A DNA stretch of 64,000 nucleotides, taken from the NCBI GenBank assembly GCA_034472185.1, contig JARBAK010000001.1:558001-622000 (forward strand), written 5' to 3'. This stretch comes from JARBAK01 sp034472185. Lineage in GTDB: Bacteria; Pseudomonadota; Alphaproteobacteria; Rickettsiales; Midichloriaceae. Made by a program: the position numbers and the translations under genes. Positions 8,524 through 16,723 of this stretch are shown here, in pieces; position 1 is the first letter of the stretch, and every line of letters begins with the position of its first letter. The notes under the pieces were generated by a model, which did no database searches, had not been told where the DNA came from, and saw only the letters and a program-made list of their open reading frames with translations.

Positions 8524-9885
8524 ATGTTTTCTGCACTGAGCAATCGTTTAACAGGTATTTTAGATAAATTAAGAGGGAGAGGACATTTAACGGAACAAGA
8601 TATAAATATTGCAGTTCGTGAGATTAGGATTGCATTGCTTGAAGCAGATGTTGCTCTTCCAGTCGTTAAAAAGTTTATCGAAGATATAAAAGAAGAAGCC
8701 TTAGGAACCGCAATCGTTAAAAGCATAAGCCCCGGTCAGATGATTGTAAAAATCGTACATGATAAGCTTGTTAAGATGCTAGGGGGCGTAGGAGGAGAAG
8801 CAGTACGTGCAGAAATTACATTTCTTGGCGTTCCATCGGTTATAATGTTAGTGGGTTTACAAGGATCTGGCAAAACGACAACGGCAGTTAAGTTGGCTTT
8901 TCGTTTGCGAGAAAAGTGGAAACGACGGGTGCTTTTAGTTTCTACAGATGTATATAGGCCAGCAGCGAGAGAACAACTAGCTATCCTTGGACAACAAATA
9001 TCTATAGATTGCTTCGATGCGATAGAAGAGCGCAGCCCTATAGAAATAGCGAGAAAGGCACTTACGGCTGCTAAAAGTGGTGGGTATGATGCAATGATTG
9101 TAGATACAGCGGGTAGATTGCATACAAATAAGGAGTTAATGCATGAGTTGTCACAAATACAAAAGGCAACCCTTCCTTCAGAAGTTTTATTAGTTAGCGA
9201 CGCAATGATTGGGCAAGAATCGGTTCAGATCGCTAAAAATTTTCATGAATGTTTTACATTAAGTGGAGTTATATTAACAAAAATCGATGGTGATGTACGT
9301 GGAGGAGCGGCATTAAGCATGTGTGGCGTTACAAACTGCCCCGTGAAATTTATTGGAGTAGGAGAGAGACATAATGAATTAGAGGTTTTTTCTCCGGAGA
9401 GAGCGGCATCTAGAATTTTGGGTATGGGCGATGTAGTGTCTTTGGTAGAAAAAGCTTCTGCGTTGATGGAAGAGGGAGAGGCACAAAAAATGGCAGAAAA
9501 ATTACGACGCGGAGCTTTTAATATGAATGATTTATTGGTTCAGCTTAAAAATTTAAGAAAACTTGGAGGATTATCCTCTATTCTCTCTGCTGTTCCTGGA
9601 TTGGGTAAGATCGCGAGTATGCCAAATACGTTTGATGCAAAAGTTTTTGAAAAGCAAGAATCTATGATTTGTTCAATGACCAAACAAGAGAGAGAGGAGC
9701 CCTTAAAATATATATGTAGCTCGCGTAAACGACGTATAGCGAAGGGATCGGGTCATAAAGTAGAAGATGTAAATAGATTATTGAAGCAATATAAAGTTAT
9801 GAGGGATCTAGTAAAAAAAATGGGCAAAACAAGCGATGCGGGAATTTTTAAACTTATGAAGAATCTTACTGGTGGAGTGCACTGA
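8524..9885 (+). CDS. ffh: Signal recognition particle protein (GTPase)
   Basis: Ffh binds signal sequences and 4.5S RNA and delivers ribosomes to FtsY and the Sec translocon. The 453-residue product has the N domain (residues ~1-90), the G domain with P-loop GLQGSGKTTT, VDTAGR and LTKIDGD, and a methionine-bearing M domain after ~residue 295. The RNA-binding helix-turn-helix 'RRIAKGSG' is present near the C-terminus. Its partner ftsY is in the same window (32170-33087). Complete and ordinary. Confidence 0.95.
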   Translation: MFSALSNRLTGILDKLRGRGHLTEQDINIAVREIRIALLEADVALPVVKKFIEDIKEEALGTAIVKSISPGQMIVKIVHDKLVKMLGGVGGEAVRAEITFLGVPSVIMLVGLQGSGKTTTAVKLAFRLREKWKRRVLLVSTDVYRPAAREQLAILGQQISIDCFDAIEERSPIEIARKALTAAKSGGYDAMIVDTAGRLHTNKELMHELSQIQKATLPSEVLLVSDAMIGQESVQIAKNFHECFTLSGVILTKIDGDVRGGAALSMCGVTNCPVKFIGVGERHNELEVFSPERAASRILGMGDVVSLVEKASALMEEGEAQKMAEKLRRGAFNMNDLLVQLKNLRKLGGLSSILSAVPGLGKIASMPNTFDAKVFEKQESMICSMTKQEREEPLKYICSSRKRRIAKGSGHKVEDVNRLLKQYKVMRDLVKKMGKTSDAGIFKLMKNLTGGVH

Positions 9886-9966
9886 ATTGCCAGGCTGCAT
9901 TATAATACACTGAGTGATAAATGTACTAAAAGTAAATGGTGATGTGTAGTTACTATCCCATATAGA

Positions 9967-11223
9967 TCACAATTCATCTGATATTTGCTTATATTTATTG
10001 TGAAGCTGGGTCTTTGCAAGTTTGATTATAGAGGGACAGCGGGTTGGATTCAGTCCCTCTAGCCAACATATAAACATACTTTCTAGTATATTGTGCATCA
10101 TCACAGCGCCTAAGCTTTCTAGATTTAGGCTATTTAAATTTAATTCTCTAAATGGTAAGCGATGATTTGATAGCAAATCAATCATGACGGCATGCGTACA
10201 ATCTAAAATTTTTACTAGAGCATCTTCTGGCTTATAGCAAAGAGCAGGAGTATTGCGATTTTTCGCATACAACAAAGAGAAAATCTTGCCGGGAGGGCCT
10301 GCTAGAAATGACTGTATTTGGCTGTGATGATCAAAGGGCGCTGAAGCTGTTAGGACATCAAATCCCCGAGCATTATCTGCCAAAACTTCTGATAAAATAA
10401 GGCTATGCCATTTTAAAAAGTTTTGAGTATTATGTAAATATGTAAGATTTACTATCTTGTTATTATCTTGTTGCAACATTTGATGTAAATGCATAGCTCC
10501 AAGAGCTGCGAGTGAAAAGTTTCTGTTATTGTCATTAGCCATATATGATGCGTTTTCTTGCCAGGCACTCATCGCGCCCCGGCATAATTCATTTGCCTCT
10601 CCTCCTTTTATTAGGCATAATAGCAATCCTGCAGATGCAAATGCTGCGAATCTATTTCCCAATTGTGGTTCATAAGAGATATGCAGCATATCTCTAGCTA
10701 ATATCTTTCGATACAAAGTACTTGTTTCGCACTCTATAAGTGAAAAAAAATGTTTATGAATATTAGCAAGCGAGCGTCGTAGCATTTCTTGATAAAAAAA
10801 GTCGTATAATGCGATCGTTTCTATGGTTTCACCACTTTGGCTAATAATAACGAATGCTGTTGTGCTAAAATTTAACGTTTTAGTTAGTAGCATGAGGATA
10901 GGCAAATCTAAGTGGTGTATATAATGAATTTTAGGCGCCTCCTTATATGCAGTATTGCAATAATCTATAAATTCTGTAAAGACCATGGGTGCTATTATTG
11001 CACCTCCCATGCCGATCACAACGACTGTATCGAAAGCATTTCTTATATGATCTGCAAGTACGCATAGCTTCTGGATCTTTTCGGTAGATAAAATTATCGG
11101 TTCTTTAAGCGCGGAAAACTTTACTTTTATTTTGTTTATTTTCTCGTCAAAATTTTGGGGGCATTGCCGAATATTGCTCACATAAGAGTAATACTTAGAC
11201 TGGTAAACTTTGACTTCTTCCAT
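9967..11223 (-). CDS. Glucose-6-phosphate isomerase-like SIS-fold protein
   Basis: A 418-residue protein with two SIS (sugar isomerase) halves. The first half has VVVIGMGGAIIAP, equivalent to the IGGS phosphate loop of phosphoglucose isomerase but with Ala in place of Ser, then FVIISQSGETIET. The second half has a 'LSEVLADNARG' segment in the position of the catalytic Glu region and 'DHHSQIQSFLAGPP', close to the DxHSQ..GP signature of bacterial phosphoglucose isomerases. Interconversion of glucose-6-P and fructose-6-P is the family role. The sequence is divergent and the substrate should be treated as probable only. No other glycolytic gene is nearby. Confidence 0.7.
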   Translation of the reverse strand: MEEVKVYQSKYYSYVSNIRQCPQNFDEKINKIKVKFSALKEPIILSTEKIQKLCVLADHIRNAFDTVVVIGMGGAIIAPMVFTEFIDYCNTAYKEAPKIHYIHHLDLPILMLLTKTLNFSTTAFVIISQSGETIETIALYDFFYQEMLRRSLANIHKHFFSLIECETSTLYRKILARDMLHISYEPQLGNRFAAFASAGLLLCLIKGGEANELCRGAMSAWQENASYMANDNNRNFSLAALGAMHLHQMLQQDNNKIVNLTYLHNTQNFLKWHSLILSEVLADNARGFDVLTASAPFDHHSQIQSFLAGPPGKIFSLLYAKNRNTPALCYKPEDALVKILDCTHAVMIDLLSNHRLPFRELNLNSLNLESLGAVMMHNILESMFICWLEGLNPTRCPSIIKLAKTQLHNKYKQISDEL

Positions 11224-11314
11224 ATCTGCCCTTTCACTGAAAGTTTTACATATATGCGGTAATGTAGCACGTTTCTTGTGTAATATGAACGAATTTGGCT
11301 GTTATTACTAAGCT

Positions 11315-12031
11315 TCACCAGAGGATATCTGCTGAATATAGCCTGAGTATTTTTCCATTTTCCTTTAATAGCATAAGCGCGCCATCTGTAGATATATCAT
11401 GAAAAATACCAGCAATAACCTTATCATGCTGCTTCACGACGATATGCTGCCCTAATTTATAAGCTCTTTTTTTCCACAATACCCGTAAGAGAGGAAACCC
11501 GAAATCTAAACTAGAGTTGCAAAATTTTTGCATCTTATTCAGAACGTTTTCTAATAAAATGAGCGGTTCTACTACAATACCGCAACTATCTAGGGCAGTT
11601 CCATTAAATTGCTCTAACGGCTTTCCATATTTAGTATTAATTCCTATCCCAATAAGTAAAGTCCCTTCTGCAGTTCGTTCTAGCAGTATGCCCGAAACCT
11701 TTTTAGCGTTTATTAAAACGTCATTCGGCCATCTATACTGTATCGTTAGATGTTTATCCAATTTAAAGAGCGACTCGCCAACTGCTAAACACGCTATATA
11801 TGACGTCCAGCTAGGTACGCTTCCATCATTACAATGTAGTATAATCGTTGCTGCTAAATTTTCTGGGGAACTAATCCACGCACGTTTACATTTACCATAT
11901 CCTGAGGTTTGATGTCTTGCTGTTATAACTGTGCAGTGTGGTGAGCTTTGCAAACATGTGCGTGCGTAATCTTGAGTGCTTCCTAGAGTATCAAAGCACT
12001 TTATACTCCAAGCACCTATTCTCTTATACAT
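11315..12031 (-). CDS. birA: Biotin--[acetyl-CoA-carboxylase] ligase
   Basis: BirA makes biotinyl-AMP and attaches biotin to the carboxylase carrier protein needed for fatty acid synthesis. The 238-residue protein is the short, catalytic-only type without the DNA-binding repressor domain. It shows LGSTQDYA, 'ARHQTSGYGKCKRAW' (the variable GRGRxGR-like loop, here degenerate), YRWPNDVLINAKKVSGIL and GIGINT. Complete. It lies 76 bases downstream of the adenylate-kinase-like gene on the same strand, with an inverted repeat between them. Confidence 0.88.
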   Translation of the reverse strand: MYKRIGAWSIKCFDTLGSTQDYARTCLQSSPHCTVITARHQTSGYGKCKRAWISSPENLAATIILHCNDGSVPSWTSYIACLAVGESLFKLDKHLTIQYRWPNDVLINAKKVSGILLERTAEGTLLIGIGINTKYGKPLEQFNGTALDSCGIVVEPLILLENVLNKMQKFCNSSLDFGFPLLRVLWKKRAYKLGQHIVVKQHDKVIAGIFHDISTDGALMLLKENGKILRLYSADILW

Positions 12032-12046
12032 TTACAAGCTTCATAT

Positions 12047-12081
12047 GGGGGGAGCGCGCAGAAGAGTACAACGCTCCCCGG
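12047..12081 (-). terminator. Inverted repeat downstream of the adenylate-kinase-like gene
   Basis: GGGGAGCG (12049-12056) and CGCTCCCC (12072-12079) form an 8-bp GC-rich stem with a 15-base loop just past the adenylate-kinase stop. No clear T run follows on the minus strand, so it may be an attenuator, a 3'-end stabiliser or a weak terminator ahead of birA. Confidence 0.4.
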
Positions 12082-12107
12082 GATCAATGTTCTTGTTCTT
12101 AGAGAAG

Positions 12108-12872
12108 TTATTTTACTTTATTAAGATCATGATCAAGGCCTCTGAGCAATATTGAAGATGTTTCTTCAATCGAATGAGTTGCATCTACCTCTAAAATTCC
12201 GCTATGATGTTTATAATAATTTACAACAGGTGCAGTTTGCGCGGTATAAACCTTAAACCTCTCGCGGGCTATAGACACGGTATCATCAGGCCTTGCTATT
12301 TCATCACCTTGGCAAGCATGCAAAGGCGCCTTATCTTTCAGCTGTCCTGCATTAAATTTAGCGCAGTAGGCTCTTTTGCCTATTCTATCAAGCACTTCTT
12401 TTTCGGAGACTTTAAGAGCTACTACTTCCACTTTACCTGGCGTTAAAACTTTTAACAAGCTCTCTAAATCAGCGGCTTCTTCTAGAGTGCGTGGATATCC
12501 ATCTAATATGAAGCCATTTTTACATTCAGCACTTTTCAATTTCTCTTCTATCAGCTGAGTTATTACTGCGCTAGGCACCAGCTTCCCAGCTTTCATGCAT
12601 TGTTCTATCTCTCCTCCCTTAGTTGCTGCTGCACGCAATAGTGCTCCGGAAGAAACAATAGGTATATTATAGCGCTTAGACAACAACTTCCCCTGAACGC
12701 TTTTCCCTGATCCGGGAGGTCCAAGTAGCACTATATATAGTGGTTCTTTACGTTGTACAGATTCTTCGATATATAATTGCTTCTCTGGTGATTTTTGTTG
12801 GCTACATCCAATCAACGCGAAGCTCAAGAGCAAGCAACATGATACAGCTCCTGCTAATAATCTCTTATTCAT
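12108..12872 (-). CDS. Adenylate kinase family protein with a lipoprotein signal peptide
   Basis: The kinase part (from ~residue 46) is complete. It has P-loop GPPGSGKS, SSGALLRAA (NMP-binding), FILDGYPRT, the LID-start Arg in GKRAYC, and the LID-end ARPDD...RERFKVY followed by QTAPVVNYY. It should interconvert ATP+AMP and 2 ADP. What is odd is the N-terminus: MNKRLLAG, a hydrophobic core and lipobox LIGC (Cys23), followed by a Ser/Gln/Lys-rich linker, which is a textbook type II signal peptide. There is no in-frame start codon between the signal and the P-loop, so a cytosolic form is unlikely from this gene. Other adenylate kinases are cytosolic and ~215 residues; this one is 254. I infer a membrane-anchored enzyme facing the periplasm. 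Confidence 0.85.
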   Translation of the reverse strand: MNKRLLAGAVSCCLLLSFALIGCSQQKSPEKQLYIEESVQRKEPLYIVLLGPPGSGKSVQGKLLSKRYNIPIVSSGALLRAAATKGGEIEQCMKAGKLVPSAVITQLIEEKLKSAECKNGFILDGYPRTLEEAADLESLLKVLTPGKVEVVALKVSEKEVLDRIGKRAYCAKFNAGQLKDKAPLHACQGDEIARPDDTVSIARERFKVYTAQTAPVVNYYKHHSGILEVDATHSIEETSSILLRGLDHDLNKVK

Positions 12873-13049
12873 ATAAAGGCGCCCTATAAACCAATTAAAC
12901 AGGTCTACTTACGATTGCAAACCGGCGTCATTGTATGTATTTCCCTCACATATAGCAAGAAAAAAAAATAAAAATTTAGTAATTATAGAAGAGAGGAAGA
13001 GATAATTTTACTTGTAAATAATTATCAATCTTGTAGCATTCGGTATGAT

Positions 13050-13121
13050 TGGGGTGTAGCCAAGTGGCAAGGCACTGGTTTTTGGTACCAGCATTCGGTG
13101 GTTCGAGTCCTCCCACCCCAG
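13050..13121 (+). tRNA. tRNA-Gln (anticodon TTG)
   Basis: Cloverleaf: acceptor TGGGGTG/CACCCCA, anticodon stem CTGGT/ACCAG around loop TTTTGGT (anticodon TTG), T loop TTCGAGT with stem GGTGG/CCTCC (one T-T mismatch), discriminator G. The 3' CCA is not encoded. Confidence 0.93.
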
Positions 13122-13188
13122 CGTTTTCGTGAGTAGAAGTCTTACAAACGAGTGCTTTGTAAAATACATTTTCTGAGTATACCATAAT

Positions 13189-14076
13189 ATGGCTTATAGC
13201 GCATGGAAAGGGCGGTGTGGGCTTTTTGTTTTAGCGTGTGTTATTTGTAGTTGTTCAGCTCCTAACAATCGCGTTGAGATAGAACATAAGGAGCAAGAGC
13301 GCCATGCACGGCAGGGATATGGGAGCCGTGATTACGATTCAGGAGCAGTGAAAGTTTCTAGGGTAGAAGAGGCTACAAGCCTTGATTATAGTGCACAGGA
13401 TGTAAAGAATGACAGAGCAGAAAAAATAGAATGGGAAGTTACTGGCGCACCCGCAGGTGGTAGACAACTTAATGGTAAGGATTATAAACAAAAGGTTCCG
13501 GCAGAAGAGATGCGATATGAGAAGGCATTGGAGCACAGTGAGACATTTGACGAAAAATTAGGCCATAATATTGGTCTTCCAGAGGAAAAACCTGGAACTA
13601 CTATTGATGAATTAGAAAAGAACTTGAGTATGCCGGAGGATATTCCTCAGCAGCCTAAAAAATTGGCGAGCAATGAGGGAGCTGACTTTAAGCAACCCAC
13701 TCCCATGAATCTTAAAGCTTTTATTTGGCCTATCGAGGGGCGTGTGATTAAGAAGTTTAATACGGATAATGAGGGACTTAGTATAGAAGCCAAGCCTAAT
13801 GCTCCGGTAAAGGCGGCATGCAAGGGTGTTGTAGTCCATGTAGGCAAAAGTGTGAAAAATTATGGGAATATAGTGATACTTGAGCATGCTGAAGGTTATT
13901 TAACAGCATATGCGCATAACAATAGTATACTTGTTCGTAAAGGACAGAAAGTGGAGAAAGGTCAGGTAATAGCAATGGCGGGACAGACAGGAGGTGTATC
14001 GAAGCCCCAACTTATGTTCTCTGTGAAAAAGGGAAATGTACTCGTAGATCCAGAGTCTAGCAGTAGAGGCCCATGA
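13189..14076 (+). CDS. NlpD/EnvC-like lipoprotein with a degenerate LytM (M23) domain
   Basis: A 295-residue predicted lipoprotein: short basic N-terminus, hydrophobic run and lipobox ICSC (Cys near residue 22). Residues ~25-175 are charged and low in complexity. The C-terminal ~110 residues are a LytM domain close to E. coli NlpD: FIWPIEGRVIKKF, 'NYGNIVILEH', TAYAHNNSILVRKGQKVEKG. The zinc-binding residues of active M23 peptidases are missing: no HxxxD after the first strand, and QLMF replaces HLHF. Family knowledge says such degenerate LytM proteins activate cell-wall amidases at the septum instead of cutting peptidoglycan. It follows tRNA-Gln. Confidence 0.8.
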   Translation: MAYSAWKGRCGLFVLACVICSCSAPNNRVEIEHKEQERHARQGYGSRDYDSGAVKVSRVEEATSLDYSAQDVKNDRAEKIEWEVTGAPAGGRQLNGKDYKQKVPAEEMRYEKALEHSETFDEKLGHNIGLPEEKPGTTIDELEKNLSMPEDIPQQPKKLASNEGADFKQPTPMNLKAFIWPIEGRVIKKFNTDNEGLSIEAKPNAPVKAACKGVVVHVGKSVKNYGNIVILEHAEGYLTAYAHNNSILVRKGQKVEKGQVIAMAGQTGGVSKPQLMFSVKKGNVLVDPESSSRGP

Positions 14077-14207
14077 AGTTTTTTGTTGCCTTTGTTTTAG
14101 AAATGCGGTATCGCCTGCATATGACTTATAGAGGGTGAGCTGCTGCGTTTCTTTGAGGGACGTTTGTTGTGGTTTTTGCCGATAATATTTGATTGGTAGT
14201 TGAAAAG

Positions 14208-14453
14208 GTGCCTAAGAGAGTTTTGAAAGGTGTGGTTGTAGCTGACAAGTCTGATAAAACAGTTACTGTCTCTGTAGAACGTAGAATGCAGCACGCGAGG
14301 TACTGCAAGATTATTACAAAAACTAAGAAATATGCTGCACATGATCAGGAAAATCGCTTTAAAGAGGGCGATGTAGTTATGATTAGAGAGTCAAGACCAC
14401 TTTCTAAGAGGAAGCATTGGGTAGTGCTTTATGAAGGAGAGAGTGAAGTTTAA
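14208..14453 (+). CDS. rpsQ: 30S ribosomal protein S17
   Basis: Small-subunit protein that binds 16S rRNA. The product shows PKRVLKGVVV, SDKTVTVSVERR and 'YCKIITKTKKYAAHD', ending in the SRPLSKRKHW segment. I choose GTG 14208 (MPKRVLKG..., the family start); a TTG at 14193 would add five residues. No convincing Shine-Dalgarno separates the two. It is the first gene of a three-gene remnant of the spc/S10 operon; rpmC and rplP, its usual upstream neighbours, are absent. Confidence 0.93.
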   Translation: MPKRVLKGVVVADKSDKTVTVSVERRMQHARYCKIITKTKKYAAHDQENRFKEGDVVMIRESRPLSKRKHWVVLYEGESEV

Positions 14454-14489
14454 GTCGATTCGATAAGATGAATGTAAACAAAATAGGGA

Positions 14490-14873
14490 ATGATGATTAC
14501 AGTAGGAACAAATTTAACTGTCGCAGATAACTCAGGTGCCTTACATGTTAGATGTATAAAAGTGCTTGGTGGAAGTAGGAAAAGAGTTGCGTGTGTTGGA
14601 GAGTACATAAGTGTTGCTATACGTGCAACTGTTCCGGGGGCTAAAGTAACAAAAGGAAGTGTGTGTACTGCTGTGGTAGTGCGTGTATCTCAAAAATTTG
14701 CTAGGAAAGATGGGAGTTATATAAAATTTGGCTCAAAAGATCCCGCAAATGCTGTTGTATTAGTGAATAAGCAAGCTGAAATGATAGGTACTAGGGTTTT
14801 TGGCCCTATTCCCGTTGAGTTAAAAGCCAGGGGGTTTAATAAGGTCGCTTCCTTAGCACCGGAGGTATTATAA
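14490..14873 (+). CDS. rplN: 50S ribosomal protein L14
   Basis: Large-subunit protein at the subunit interface. Its 127 residues include TNLTVADNSGA, VRCIKVLGGS, 'VTKGSVCTAVVVR' and the C-terminal RVFGPIPVELKARGF. Complete. Two adjacent ATGs (14490 and 14493) are possible starts. A decayed copy of the 3' end of this gene lies after rplX at 15254-15335. Confidence 0.95.
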   Translation: MMITVGTNLTVADNSGALHVRCIKVLGGSRKRVACVGEYISVAIRATVPGAKVTKGSVCTAVVVRVSQKFARKDGSYIKFGSKDPANAVVLVNKQAEMIGTRVFGPIPVELKARGFNKVASLAPEVL

Positions 14874-14917
14874 GATTGGTTCTTTCGAAAGTTGTTTAGG
14901 TGATTAGGTATAATGAA

Positions 14918-15247
14918 ATGTTAAAAGTTGTTAAAAAGTTTAAAACGGGTGATTACGTTGAGGTAATTGCAGGAGATAGCAAGGGAAAGCGTGGAACTGT
15001 GAAGGCTGTCTTCCCTAAAACCGGGCAGTTGGTTGTTGAAGGCGCTAATATGGTCAAAAAACATCTCAAGCCTACTAAAAAATCACCTGCGGCTCAAGTA
15101 GTAGAAGTTGAAAAACCATTGGATAGCTCAAATGTGGCCCACATAGACGCTAAGACTGGTATAAAGACGCGCATTGGGTTTCAATTTGTAGAGGGCAAGA
15201 AGATGAGATGTTTTAAAAGGACGGGAGAGTTACTTGAAATTTCATGA
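14918..15247 (+). CDS. rplX: 50S ribosomal protein L24
   Basis: Assembly-initiator protein of the large subunit, with a KOW motif (KKFKTGDYVEVIAGDSKGK). Further family signs are VEGANMVKKHLKPT and 'GIKTRIGFQFVEGKK'. I prefer ATG 14918 (AGG ten bases upstream, family-typical length) over the upstream GTG at 14900. In nearly all bacteria rplE follows; here the operon ends and no rplE, rpsN or rpsH is found downstream. Confidence 0.93.
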   Translation: MLKVVKKFKTGDYVEVIAGDSKGKRGTVKAVFPKTGQLVVEGANMVKKHLKPTKKSPAAQVVEVEKPLDSSNVAHIDAKTGIKTRIGFQFVEGKKMRCFKRTGELLEIS

Positions 15248-15253
15248 TGCTGC

Positions 15254-15335
15254 TCTTTTGGAGTCCTATTTCTGTTGGATTGAAAGCTAAGGATTCAATA
15301 AGGTGCCTTCCTTAGTTAGTACCGGAGATAAAGTA
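15254..15335 (+). pseudogene. Decayed duplicate of the rplN 3' end
   Basis: This stretch aligns with the last part of rplN (about 14799-14870). Shared blocks include TTTTGG, CCTATT, GTTGA/GTTGGA, AAAGC, AATAAGGT, CTTCCTTAG and ACCGGAG, in the same order, with several point changes and indels. One frame still reads PISVGLKAK beside PIPVELKAR of L14, then hits a stop. It is non-functional. Its place directly after rplX marks the broken end of the ribosomal operon. Confidence 0.75.
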
Positions 15336-16245
15336 TCTGGACGTTATAGTGTGTGTTTGGGGGAATAAGGCATTTTTATAGAGATATTTGTAGAATAGAG
15401 GAAGGGTGATTTTAAGCAGTGTGAGTTCTTTTCCCTGCTGTGTTTTTCTTTTATCTTTTCAGGGAGATGTTCTATTGGAGTTTTTTTTGTTTGTGAGTTT
15501 TTTCGACTTACTCTTTTATATATTTTGTATACGAAGAGGGTAGAGGTTAAGTGCTTTTTATTGGCCTATATGCTGATCTAGCTGCATGAAAAATGATTTG
15601 GATGAAGAGAGAAGAAGTTATTAAATGTTATAGAGTTAATCGCGTTAGAGCATAAATGTATATTTAAAGAAAAATAAGATTCAGCCGTTGTACAGAATAG
15701 GGTGGAGCTAAAAATTGCGTTTTAAAAAAAGCAAATATACTTTTTATATCGATTTAATACTCTATTAAGAGCTGTATTAGCACTACTTTTGCTGTGGTTT
15801 TTAAGTGAGAAATTTACAAACACGCGCTTCATACTATCTAGTATTTCAGGATAGAGGGTGCTTATTTCGGCAATAAAAAGAGGCCCCAATAGAGAAGATT
15901 TATTTATTCAAACAAAGAATGTTTGGTTATTTTAGTAATGTGGTTTTATAGACATTGTTACAGTTGCTTGGGGATTAGTTGATATCTCTCTATTAAATAT
16001 AAAGTAAAACTTATATTTTCTGAATTATGAATAAGTCTATTTTGTCAGACTCTATAATACGTAGACAAAGCATTGTAATGCTTTTATTTCCACTGAAGAA
16101 TTCTATATCGTTTATTAATACTTCTCTAATCATAGTGCTTTATGTTATATGCTGTACTATGTGATATTTATAATGTGACAAAGATAAACGAATACAAATA
16201 GCACTATTTAAAATAGATAGTGTCTTTCTAACTAGGTACTAACAT
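15336..16245. other. Gene-free stretch between the rplN relic and the ssrA terminator
   Basis: About 0.9 kb, strongly AT-rich, with frequent stops in all frames. I see no ORF with a ribosome-binding site, no tRNA, and no recognisable relic of rplE or the later spc genes. It may be decayed coding sequence, as is common in reduced Rickettsiales genomes. Confidence 0.6.
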
Positions 16246-16276
16246 AAAAACGCGCTCTGATTTCTCAAAGCGCGCC
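16246..16276 (-). terminator. Rho-independent terminator of ssrA
   Basis: On the minus strand CGCGCT (16274-16269) pairs with AGCGCG (16256-16251) around a 12-base loop and is followed by TTTTT (16250-16246). Confidence 0.85.
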
Positions 16277-16575
16277 TATGTGCGTTACCACAAATTGGAT
16301 TATTTCTGTTGCCCGGAATCCACGCCGCGCTTTTAGTTACACTACGCTGCTGCTAAAACAGGAGCGTCGTTTATCCATCCAGCTGCAAACTTTCTAAGTT
16401 TTGCATTTATTATTTTGACTTATCACAGGAGTCACACTGAGCGAACACTGAGCCTTTCTACATATGTCGAATCTATGTCGCTCCCATTATATAAAATTGG
16501 TGGAAGCGTCGGGCACTGCCCCCGAGTCCAATATGCCTATTATGAACCGCATTTATCGCTATAGCCAAACTGGCG
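16277..16575 (-). ncRNA. ssrA: Permuted two-piece tmRNA
   Basis: tmRNA rescues stalled ribosomes and tags the unfinished protein. On the minus strand the acceptor piece comes first and ends CGCTTCC-A-CCA (CCA at 16500-16498). Then comes a 12-base intervening segment (16497-16486), then the coding piece starting GGGAGCG (16485-16479), which pairs with CGCTTCC. The T stem-loop is TCGGG/CCCGA with loop GGCAGTG, lacking the usual TTC. The tag frame ends ...INDAPVLAAA with stop TAG at 16344-16342. The first in-frame GCA at 16404 would give a 20-residue tag, but the exact resume codon is uncertain. This acceptor-before-coding order is the alphaproteobacterial permuted form. Exact mature ends cannot be read from the sequence. 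Confidence 0.9.
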
Positions 16576-16581
16576 TATAGA

Positions 16582-16610
16582 AGTGTACATGTAGCGCTAA
16601 TAGTATGCAA
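16582..16610 (-). promoter_or_regulatory. Promoter of ssrA
   Basis: On the minus strand TTGCAT (16610-16605) and TACACT (16587-16582) are exactly 17 bases apart and lie just upstream of the tmRNA acceptor piece. Confidence 0.6.
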
Positions 16611-16723
16611 ATAATTTAAATATTTATTCATGCATAAAGCGTAACAGCCCTCTTACGCGTGCTATTGACATGTATAAATGAAAATTACTACTCGTACTTG
16701 CTCTCCAACAAATAAAATACTCT

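Noticed and set aside
13339..13887. Antisense frames inside the NlpD-like gene.
   Set aside because: They overlap a well-supported gene, have skewed composition and no ribosome-binding site.
14077..14207. Possible relic of rpmC (L29) upstream of rpsQ, since one frame reads LEMRYRLHM.
   Set aside because: The match is short and not supported by neighbouring residues, so it could easily be chance.
15336..16245. Relics of rplE or later spc genes.
   Set aside because: No frame gives a recognisable L5, S14 or S8 segment; stops are frequent in all frames.
16501..16520. tmRNA T loop lacking TTC, considered as a defect.
   Set aside because: From family knowledge, alphaproteobacterial permuted tmRNAs often have a non-standard T loop of this GGCAGT type, so it is probably normal.
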